Source: Linnemannia hyalina (lineage: Eukaryota; Mortierellomycota; Mortierellomycetes; Mortierellales; Mortierellaceae). Taken from it: a DNA stretch of 64,000 nucleotides. The stretch is from contig JAHRHY010000001.1 of NCBI GenBank assembly GCA_019671135.1, positions 1,860,001 through 1,924,000 of the forward strand, read 5' to 3'. The notes beneath the pieces were generated by a model, which saw only the letters and a list, made by a program, of their open reading frames with translations, did no database searches and was not told where the DNA came from. The translations under genes and the position numbers were made by a program. This document shows, piece after piece, positions 14,001-22,447 of this stretch (the stretch's first letter is position 1; every line of letters begins with the position of its first letter).

Positions 14001-14846
14001 GCGCTGCACAACCCGGTCCGCATCCGGTTGACTTTCAAGGACATCGAGGGCGAGGAGTTGGTTTATGTCCAGGAATACGTCCACAAGCCGTCGATCCGGG
14101 TCGCCGCCAAAGAGGAAAAGGATCTGTTGTTCCTGTATATCGACGACATGCTCGACTCGACTCGGAGCGCGATCCGAGTCAAGGAGGACGAAGCACCCTT
14201 TGTGGTCGACGTCAACTATACCCGCTTCACCGTCGGCGACCTCAACAAGATTGTCTACAAGGCCGAGAAATCGGGCCAGACCGAGGTCGATCTCAAGTGT
14301 GGACGGGATGCGGGGTCCTACAAGTGGGATGCTTGGGCGTTGGTTGATTTGAGCTGCAGACGGGTTTATGGATTCAAGGTGTTGTTGACGACTGGGTCTA
14401 CTACGGAGAAGCGGACTACTGCGACGTTGGGGTATGCACCTTGCCCGTTGTATCCGAGTGGAAGTGGGAATGATGCACAGTCAAAGGATGTCATGAACAT
14501 CGATGATTTGGAAGAGAGACCTATCCAGTATGCGGTCGAGACGGATGTCTTTCCAGAAGTTGAGCCTTCGGAACCGTTGAAGGTTGTCGAGGATGATGAT
14601 GTGGATGACGAGAAGGTCGTGGTTGCTCTCGATGCTGTCCCTGTATCTGCGGTTGCGATTGCGGCGGCAGCGGCGACGAGCGTCACGGCGGCGTTGGGCG
14701 AGGTGTCCAAGGCGACGGCATCCTTGGATAGTGCAGTCTTTGCGGGGAGCATGGCGTCGCTAGAGAAGCGTCTCGAATCTTTGGATACCAATGTTGCCCG
14801 TATGGCCACCGCCCTCGAGAAGCTGGTCACCATCCTCAGCCAATAA
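11004..14846 (+). CDS. Large protein with MLKL-NTD-like helical bundle, Cys/His cluster and beta-rich C-terminal modules
   Basis: Three exons (11004-12038, 12177-12587, 12699-14846) join in frame to about 1197 codons. Residues 1-200 are disordered and rich in N, Q, P and S. Residues of about 240-500, spanning exons 1-2, are helical: a small amphipathic Ala/Gly/Val stretch (AAQGTIAIGTAGIKTGIAFA), then KTVPFIAPAFVILKLIIDVE and a chain of helices including IQAYRKQGKIARRLN. This resembles the four-helix N-terminal bundle of MLKL/HeLo-like fungal proteins (moderate confidence, by pattern only). Exon 3 starts with a coiled coil, then a compact cluster: LTCLQCDKEY, ACSFHR, CCGKASPCTY and HHCEYP, likely zinc-binding. 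About 500 residues of beta-type sequence follow, in perhaps two or three domains, then an acidic linker, an Ala-rich segment and a final coiled coil (SLEKRLESLDTNVARM). No kinase or NACHT motif is seen. It ends about 150 bp from the convergent Fanzor relic. Function unknown. Confidence 0.62.
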
Positions 14847-14949
14847 ACCCCACGTCTTGTTTGTCTTTCACAAATGATCATTCGCTTGCCTGCATTAATT
14901 TTGTCTTGTATTTCCATTGTTTGATGCTATCCCTTCGACCGTTGCCAGT

Positions 14950-14996
14950 CACAAGGATAACTTGGTAAGACCTGTTCGGGGTCTTTACAATTGTGA
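14950..14996 (-). other. Cluster of small inverted repeats 3' of the Fanzor stop (candidate guide-RNA scaffold or terminator)
   Basis: Directly downstream of the Fanzor stop, read on the minus strand, are ACAATTGT (self-complementary, about 14987-14994), then a hairpin GTAAAGACC / GGTCTTAC with a short loop (about 14988-14965, one bulged base), then CAAG-TTATC-CTTG (about 14964-14952). TnpB and Fanzor loci typically carry their guide (omega) RNA at or just past the 3' end of the nuclease ORF, so the position fits. The same hairpins could be a 3' UTR element shared with the convergent gene ending at 14846. Expression and boundaries cannot be judged here. Confidence 0.3.
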
Positions 14997-14999
14997 AGG

Positions 15000-17583
15000 T
15001 TAAACGCTGGGCCGAAGGAGAGAGATCGGTCGAGACTGATCGAAAAGCCATTGCTCAGCGATCAGTGCAATGTTGTGAGCTCCAACCGAGTCCCTGTTGA
15101 TCCATCGACCACAGGCGAGGCAGACACAAGATCTTGAAGTCGGCTTTGCCATCCTGGAGGTCTCTCCTCGGGCAGTGCAAGCTGGGCAAACGGTCGAGGA
15201 CAGATATTCATCAACCAAAACGACAATGTGGCCATGTGCTCGCGCCTACGTTAGATAGAAGATTGACGGTTATTGAATGGTCCCATAGCATAACGTTGAC
15301 AATTGAGCAAGTAAATAATTGTTTGTCGCGGCATAATGACGGTACCTTCTTGGCAAAATGACTCTGTAATGTCTCATGCTTGGAAGCCAAGTTTATCCCC
15401 GTTCGAAACTTGCCGTTGCCAATAGCAATAAGACACGGCTCCGGTCCACAAAAGCGCAGGATTGCAGCCACAGCCATATCCAGTTCGGCACGAACGGCTT
15501 TCTTCTCCTCCCAGGCGGCTTTTTTCATGCGTAGTGAGCCTTCAAACTCCCGAAGCAAGGGCTCCGTAGACACTCTGACACGAACAGCATCCTCGAAATC
15601 CTCCACGGTTACTTGGCCTTTTGGGGGCAAACAACTTTCGATCTCCTGGATGGACTGTACGTCTGTACTGGCTCCCTTTGGATCGACACCCCTCGCCCAA
15701 ATTCCTCCATCGATACTCTCGCCCGGCACCACTTGAAGCTTCCTGTTTTTGACTCTCTCTCTTTCGGATCGCGCTGCAGTGGTGGGAGAATATAAAGCTG
15801 CTCGACGTATCATTAGGTTGGTCACAGGTGGATCCCCTGGGTCTGGTGCTCCATTCCACTCACGTTCGTGCTCGATCAGACATAAAGCCGCCGTCACCAA
15901 CTCCCCAGGGTCCCACCCGCGACACTTTGGTATTTTCCCCTGGAATATCCTGGCGATAGCGTCCTCGTCAGGTAATACTTTTTCGATACGCATGACTGGG
16001 TCCAGGGCTCCATGTGGCTCGTGTTTGGTGTCGTAGGCGAGGACCTGCAGCTCCAAGCCGTTACTCCGAATCATATTGTTCAAGGCATAGCGTGATTTTG
16101 TACTGGGGTTGGCGGGAAACTCTGGCGGTGATTGCGTACATGGTACTCCCTCATCCCGACAGTTCGCAGCAACTCGAAGGTAGGCCAGCTTCCTGTTACA
16201 GTAGTCCTGCAATGACCGATAACCAAACCTAGAAGGATCACCTTCCGCAAGTTCTGCCATTCTTGTCGTCCGTTTTGCGTAGGGTGTCCGTCTCAGGTCT
16301 GGTCCTCCGTCGTTGTCGTGGCCAACGGGTCTTCTTCGCCCATAGAAAAGCGTCTCAAGCACTTTTCCATAGTCCGAATCAACACAATCCGACGCCTCCG
16401 CGCGACTCAAATCGTCTCCACGATCGTCTTGGCTGGATTGTTCCTCGCAGTTCCTCCCCATAGAATTCTCCACACTGCTCGCTCCGGTATCATCACAAAC
16501 GCATCCCCAAGCTTCGGCTGAGGACAGAACACAGGTCGCTTCTCTGCAGGTAGCGAGAGTAAGTGGTCCCACCAATCCCTGAGAAAGCCCGCCTTGAACT
16601 TGTAGCATCCGTCGTCGTCGGCCGCATATTCGTCTGATCCCAGGGGCTCAGTCGTTGGGGATTCGTCTAGAGCGTCGTCGTCCTGCTGTCGTTGGGCTTC
16701 AGGAGGCACGTCTCCGTCAACGAGAGGTATGATGTCTTTGCTCCATCCCAGTTTTACCATCTACACAAAAGCGCGGGTAAGACATTGTTAGAGTACGAAA
16801 AACATTTTGACATTGCATCAAACATAACTCAAACAAGAAAGAAATAAATACCTTTCTAGTGACAGTAGACGGTAGCTTTCTGAAGTGTGTGTGGAGACAT
16901 ACCATCGTGGCAAGTCCAAACTCCATCTGCATGTCGCCCAGGGGGATGTCGGTAGTGTTAATGGGCGAAAAGTGGGGAATGATCGTCTTGTATCGGGCAT
17001 AGACCCTCTGTGCGAGCTCTCGAGCACGGATGGACTCGGACTTCTTGCACTTTTTCTCAACAATCTTTCCATTCAAGGCCTACGACATTAATCCACGGAT
17101 GAACATCTGACCGGAAGCCTTGTTCATCACCAGGTCCAGCAGATCGACATTCGTCTCCCCTGAGGCTCCTTGCGGGCTAAACACTGTTGTGACTTCTTCC
17201 AGTAAAAACAGCTGTATCATCCTGAACACGTGGGGACGAGCTTCATTGATCAGGCTCGTGGCCTTCTCCAGGCGGCTCGCAATGGTGTCGACTTGGTCAT
17301 CAGAGATCCCGAGGGGTCGAAGGCTACGGCGCAAGCATCCTTTCAAGGAACCAACTGTCTGGGTTATCGTCGGAAAAGCAAACTTGAAAGCGTCCTTAAG
17401 TTTTGGTGCTGTTGGGGTTGCATCGATGTCGCGTGGTCTCGCGAGTTTTTTCTTGGATGACGCCTTCCGTCTTTTGTTCTTCGACGAGCGGTCTGTCGAC
17501 GATGACGAGGATGCTGAAGGCGAATCTTCAACAGCCTTGGGCTGCTTGTCGACGGGTCGCTTTTTTGGTTGTGACGGGGACAT
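15000..17583 (-). pseudogene. Fanzor (eukaryotic TnpB-like RNA-guided endonuclease), disrupted copy
   Basis: Fanzors are RuvC-type nucleases guided by an omega RNA, carried by eukaryotic transposons. Exons read on the minus strand: about 17583-16852, 16760-15346 and 15245-15000. The N-terminus (MSPSQPKKRPVDKQ) is rich in Lys/Arg runs (NKRRKASSKKK), which would act as nuclear localisation signals. RuvC-I is GWDPGELVTAALC (Asp present). RuvC-III plus zinc ribbon, VDEYLSSTVCPAC ... SCVCLACGRWINRDSVGAHN, keeps two CxxC pairs and the Asp. The segment before exon 3 that should hold RuvC-II reads LIAIGNGKFRTG, with no clear acidic residue. Two breaks are visible: an in-frame TAG near 17088 (LMS-stop-ALNGKIVEKK), and a one-base frame change near 16450 after VWRILWG, where the G/A-rich GGGGAGGAA run lies. 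A 51-nt intron (GTGATG...CGTAG) could in principle remove the TAG, but it would be very short. An earlier start near 17787 is open but overlaps the upstream nuclease gene. Fanzor identity is secure; activity is doubtful. Confidence 0.86.
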
Positions 17584-17768
17584 TGTCGACAGTTGATTAT
17601 CAGAAACAGGGGTGGCTGTCGACGGATCACTGACTCTGTGGGGAGAGTACCGAACCTGATTGTCAGTGCGAGACTTGAACCTAATTAACCACAAAAAATA
17701 ATAATTAGAGAGACTTAGAAACATTTCCATAACTTGTGCAAACCCGGAGACGTCAATGTGATATTGTC

Positions 17769-19529
17769 TTACCTGGATTTCCTCCATTTTTTACGTTTCC
17801 TGTTCCTTTTCGCTGCCTCCCGGCGAGCTCGCTGCGTTTTCGCTGTCCTGGTCCGATTTACATTCGTTTTGGGAGCCGGCTTCTTGTCCTCCATCGGTGG
17901 TGTGAATCCCATTGCCGCACGTGCCTGAGCCTCTGCAACCTTCTGGTACTCAAGATCGAGCAGTGCCCTCATGACAATCTCGTGCGCATTACAGTCTCGC
18001 TGCCCTCCCTGCTCAATCGATGTGTGCTGTTGACTGGTAAAAGGCTGAGGGTGTGGGTTCTGATCAACGGAGGATACGGCATCTTCCTGGACGCCCACAA
18101 AGGCAGATAAAGCATGCTCGAAGTCGTCAACCGTAACCGATAGCTGCGAGTCGATTCGTTTTCGTTTCTTCCGAGGGACTCTCTCGGAAAGAAGCTGGTG
18201 TCGCACTCGAACGAGAAACTCGTGGACGTACCAATGAAACGATTCGACGTCAGAGCCGGGTAGCTCCATTTCCCGAATAATCTCGCAGATCTTCTTGATC
18301 CCGAAATATGGCACTCCCCGGGTGTAGTCGTTGCCCGTCACAACAGCCGCGAGTAGTAAATGCCGCTCCGAAGGCAAATCGAGGACCTCCAAAATCGCAT
18401 CCTTTTCGAAAAGAGTGAGCTCTCTTGACTTGCCGATCGGATACAACACTCTCGGCACAGCCCCGAAACAAATCAAGTCCGAATCACCGGAGACAACAAT
18501 GATGTCCTGGGGATTCAGAGACTGGGCACAAAGCTTGGCAATGCAAGTATCCGACTGAAAGCGGCAGAGGCATACATGGCAATCGTACTTTTTGATCAAC
18601 TCCGCTATAACTTCTCCTTGAATTACTGTTGTTGGCTTGTAGAGATTCCTGCACCGTTTGTAAGCAGCCTTTCGACGGGATCCACCCACCACACGTGCTT
18701 GTTCGATTGCTTGGTGAAGTGCGTCGGTGCCCTTACGCAGCTTGTCGTCGCGAGCTCGGTGCTCCGCCTGTTTCTGAATGGATGGCTCTCCATCGAAGTG
18801 AAGGGTGACAGATTCGTCTTCGGGAGTACAGAACTGAGAAAGCTTCCTGTACAGTTCATCTGCAATGTGACCGAAGAACTATTTCAAGCAAACGACGACA
18901 TAGCAAATGATAATTAACTAATCAAGTAAATAATCACCAGTGGACCCATGCTAAATCCCGCATTCAGTCCTCAAGAAGATTCATTACCATAACTCTCTGT
19001 TGGTCCGTGCCATCCTGTAACATCCCATCTTTGTCAACGACGACAGAGTCGGGGCTGTTGGGTCCACTCGTCACCATACCAAGCTTATCTTTGAGACCAA
19101 AGAGCATGTTCGCACGTCTCAGAAGGTCCGCCTGGGCATCGTTCGGGTCTGGAGAGGCAGAGTCTGTCGACTCGGGTCGCTCTGGCGCATCCTCCATCTG
19201 TGGCATGTGCAGGTTGGCGGGCTCGGTGTTGCGCGTCAGCGTGGTCGTGTACTTTTGTACGACAGAGTAGGCTCGCGCCTTCATCTACCCGTAGTAGGTA
19301 CCGTTCATGTCGACGTGAAATTCCTTGCCGTTCATTTTCGCCGGCGCAATGCCCGTCGCGTTCTTTATCTCTCCTGGGAGTCCGTTGACGCCCATGACTG
19401 ACTGTAAAGGAAAGAATGAAGAAAAGCTCATCAGAAGATGGAAACAAACACCACATTGGGCGGACAATGTCGGCGGATTTGAAACGTGATAATACCTTAA
19501 TGAAGCAGGGGCGTGAGCCGTGCGGATGT

Positions 19530-19589
<60 letters not shown>

Positions 19590-19834
19590 AGGGGTGGGGT
19601 GGAGGTCGCAGTGATTGGATGTCAGAAGTTGGTCGATTGAGTCTAATTGGTTTTTTTGTTTGTTGACAATGACGTCAGTACATTCCTTTTGGTTTAAAGG
19701 GTGGGAAGTTGGCTGCCAATCACAAAAAGTCAGCTTACTGTGGCAAGGTTTCTGGCGCGTGAGCAGTTGATCTGTTGACAGAATGAGGTAAAGTCGGCCA
19801 TGGGGTTAGCGAGGTCCTGGTATTGATTGGTCAT
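17769..19834 (-). pseudogene. XPG/FEN1-like (Rad2-family) PIN-domain nuclease next to Fanzor, one in-frame stop
   Basis: Structure-specific 5' nuclease fold. Proposed exons: 19834-19739 (32 codons, MTNQYQDLANPMADF), 19401-18988 and 18878-17769, all phase 0 with GT-AG borders. Exon 2 starts MGVNGLPGEIKN, the classic XPG-N opening, followed by EFHVDMNGTYYG with the first metal-binding Asp. Exon 3 has TLHFDGEPSIQKQAEHRARD (second Asp), CRFQSDTCIAK where FEN1/XPG have an acidic pair (here Q and D), VVSGDSDLICFG (both Asp) and VVTGNDYTRGVPYFGIKK (last Asp and the helix-hairpin-helix start). The C-terminus is very basic (RREAAKRNRKRKKWRKSR). A TAG at about 19285-19287 interrupts GTYYG-stop-MKARAYS inside XPG-N. 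The protein ends about 185 bp before the Fanzor ATG on the same strand. It differs from cellular FEN1 by lacking a PIP box and carrying a long acidic insert after XPG-N, so it is probably an element-borne paralog. The first exon is the least certain part. Confidence 0.68.
19530..19588. repeat. (TG)n microsatellite
   Basis: About 50 bp of uninterrupted TG follows an imperfect GTGCG start. It lies in the predicted first intron of the XPG-like gene. Confidence 0.95.
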
Positions 19835-20111
19835 CCAAGCTGACGCCAATAGACGGAGAGCGATGCACTTACAGAAGACTAGGTGTAACTCTGGTTTGGA
19901 TCTCTGTCCTGATCAACGATGTCCACTTAGGATTCCATGAGCGAACTTGGCAAAGGTGTTGGAGTGGGAAAAGGCAGCCCAAGGACATTTTATTTGCTCC
20001 CCAGCGACGCGACGCGACAGGAGGTCTTTTTTTTTTTTTGGCGTGACCCTGTACCCCTTGACCGTTCACACATTCAAAAAATTCGTGCTAGTCACATGCA
20101 CCGCCATATGT

Positions 20112-20138
20112 AAAAGGCATTAGGGGCCTTTATTTTTT
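20112..20138. terminator. GC-stem hairpin followed by T-run between elements
   Basis: AAAAGGC ... GGCCTTTATTTTTT forms a six-base-pair stem followed by a T-run on the plus strand. It lies beyond the 3' end of the minus-strand piggyBac gene. It could be a structural part of the transposon end; terminator function in a eukaryote is not implied. Confidence 0.25.
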
Positions 20139-20210
20139 GTTCTTCATATCTGTTATTATCTTGCATTAGTATCAGAGGGGTGCTTCTCATTACTGGTTAA
20201 GCAACTACAA

Positions 20211-22315
20211 CTACGATTTATGGAATTCTCTGAAGCAATTGCGGGCCTTTGACATACACAAGGCAACATTGCAGATCTCACAGGCTATGACTGTTTGAGT
20301 TTTTCTATCGTGGTTTTTGTCGTCGAAGACAGTGGCTCTGAAGCGACAGAACAAGCAGTTGGATTTTTGGTCGAGAATTATGGGTGAGTGGGGTCCTGGG
20401 GTGAAACGGATGGTGGGCAGATCAGAGCAATTTTTGGTAACATATATCTTCTTGGTTGGTTCTGGTTTGGTGGCTCTGTGAACTCGTGTCCGTTTGCTGT
20501 AGTCCATGTGCTGTTTGCTTTCTGCTCCCTTCCTGATCAAATCCCATGCCAACCTGAGACAGAAAGTTTTGTGAGAAAGGGATCCTTTTTGGACGACATA
20601 GATTCGATAGGCGTTGATGATGGTGGTGTCGAGAATCCAAAAAAGAGAGGCATCCACGTCCTGAACACGGCTAATTGGGTGCTGTAATATGCCCTGAACT
20701 GGTTACTGACATCGACGCCATTCATGTTGTGGTTGTAGTCATCAATCAACTTGGGGATTTTGAGTGCCGCTCTGGGCTTGCCATTGAATATTGCCCGAGC
20801 ATTGGCTGCGTTAGTGCTAGTGTTGCGAGGGCAGCGTCGAATACGCTCAATGAAGTCATCATCCGTGTTGATTTTGTGGATGGTACTCAGCATGGTGACG
20901 GGTGCATTATCCATCCAAACGACGGCAAGAACTTGTTTGTCGATAACAACTCCTGTCAGGGTATTCCATTGTAGTTTCTCACTCTTACCCACTTTCAAAG
21001 TGTCAGGGAAGCAGGCTGAGTTGATGCGGGTGGTACCACATGCGCCGATGTTGAGTCCACGTAGGTGCTTGAAAAGCGGGATGTTGGAAAATAGTTGTCC
21101 ATGTAGATGTTGAATGGACGAGTCTTGTAGGGGAGTGATTTGGCGAGACGAACAACAGCGGAAGAGGTTGGAGTAAGCCCGTTTATCCTGTCTATGCCAA
21201 TGATGGATTTGATGCGAGGGGTGTAGAGGAAGGAATAGGTGTATCCTGATTGACAAAGAGCGAGAATCTTGTAGCCTTCCGGGGGTAGGCTTACCCTTCA
21301 TGCGTACGGTGTGAGCACTCCTTCCTGAAAAGCGAACAATCATCTCGTCGATGGACACATTGGTGGAGAGAACGTAGTAACGAGCGAAGTCGGTAGCGAG
21401 TTTGGTCGAAAGAGGTTCTACTTTTGAGAACCAATGTTGCTCAGGCTCGTTGGGGTTGGAGACACGAAAAAAACGCTTCGGTTGTTCGAAGCGGACGAGG
21501 GACATGAAGTTAGTGATGTTGTGTTGAGGACATTCAGGGAAGGTTGACCAATACTCAGAGACAGAGTTCTGCCTGAACACGCCCATGTAGACAATGATGC
21601 CGAGGAATGTGCGCAGTTCGTCAGGTGTGGTCTTTACCCATTGGCGCGATCCCTCTCCTGTGCCGGCTCCTTTTGATGCTGCATATGCGTTAGTGTTGTC
21701 TGCCAAATCCGTCAATACCGGGTCGGAGAAGAAGAGTCTGAAAATTGTCAATGGTGATAGTTCGCTGTCGAGTTGAAGTGCAAGGGGAAGGTTGGTTTGT
21801 GCTGAGCATACTGTTTTTTGGTGTTTGAAGACGTCCTTGAAGTCAGGGACGGCTGGGAGTTCTGTGGGTTCGCGGGTGACTTTCTTGACAGCCCTCTTCG
21901 CTTTCTTGACAGCCCTCTTCGCTTTCTTGACAGCCCTCTTCGCTTTCGCGAGAGCTAAGGGTGCAGGGGACACCTCCTCTCCCGCCGGTTGCTCTCTTTC
22001 TGGTGGTCGCTCTTCATCATCGGAATCATCCTCACCGGCAATCTCTCGAGTTCGGCAAATGACCGAAAACGACAACTCCTCTGTCTCCTCGGAAGTGAGT
22101 GTGCTAGTACCTTGACCGTTAGAAACGTCAAAGGAACGTAGGAACTCGAAGCTTGGGTCCATGAGCAGGTTGGGCGAAGTTTTCTTTGTGAGGGAGACAG
22201 TAACGGAGGCTTTGGAGATGATGAGAGAGAGAAAAAAAAGGTCGAATTTGACAGCGAAGGTGGTAATGAGGCGAGCTGGGAAACGACAACCCTCGTTGTT
22301 TTCATTAGACGACAC
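20211..22315 (-). pseudogene. PiggyBac transposase (DDE_Tnp_1_7) with three homopolymer frameshifts
   Basis: Cut-and-paste DDE transposase. The likely start is 22162 (MDPSFEFLRSFD), though the frame is open to 22315. An acidic N-terminus is followed by a Lys/Ala-rich triplicate repeat, then the conserved domain: FRLFFSDPVLTDLADNTNAY, LRTFLGIIVYMGVFR, YWSTFPECPQHNITNFMSLV and VSIDEMIVRFSGRS. At about 21285 an extra C in a C-run throws the frame off for about 66 codons. The correct sequence in the other frame includes EGYKILALCQSGY and YMDNYFSN, the latter holding the second catalytic Asp. At about 21095 a missing T returns the frame (NIPLFKHLRGLNIGACGTTR). The third Asp is in NHNMNGVDVSNQFRAYYS. 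A further missing T at about 20615, after RTWMPLFF, throws off the last part, WILDTTIINAYRIYVV and the C-terminal Cys-rich zinc domain (CLFC, CEIC, C...C). The first Asp position appears as Gln (CQSG). Not functional as read. Confidence 0.9.
21887..21952 (-). repeat. Three tandem 21-bp repeats encoding KAKRAVK units
   Basis: Three identical 21-bp copies in a row give three copies of a basic heptapeptide in the transposase N-terminus, a plausible DNA-binding or nuclear-targeting segment. Sequence identity between copies indicates recent slippage. Confidence 0.9.
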
Positions 22316-22447
22316 GAGACCCTTCCCAACCCGTTTTATTGGAAACCCTGATAAATTGAAAAAGAAAAATTGGAACCAATTTCGATTCTAAAACGGTTGA
22401 AGGGATACCAAAAGGACATGCAGGTATATTTTACTCTTTGCTCGTTT

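Larger units (their letters stand above)
20051..22408 (-). mobile_element. Degenerate piggyBac-type DNA transposon
   Basis: A piggyBac transposase relic (20211-22315) is flanked by a candidate imperfect inverted repeat: GTACCCCTTGACCGTT at 20051-20066, and GTATCCCTTCAACCGTT read on the minus strand from 22408 to 22392 (14 matching positions with one gap). A TTAA target duplication is not present at these ends; the nearest TTAA is at about 20197, inside. The boundaries are therefore tentative, and the ends may have eroded or the true ends may lie elsewhere. Confidence 0.5.

Noticed and set aside
17660..17690. GGTTCAAGTCT on the minus strand, resembling a tRNA B-box
   Set aside because: No acceptor stem, anticodon arm or A-box at the right distance.
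18960..18990. In-frame TGA in the XPG-like gene after NLLED
   Set aside because: A GTAATG donor just upstream (after QQRVM), with the acceptor at about 18880, removes it and keeps phase 0, so it is not counted as a lesion.
20197..20200. TTAA as the left piggyBac target site
   Set aside because: It lies only about 10 bp from the transposase stop, has no TTAA partner on the right side before a host gene, and no inverted repeat starts there.
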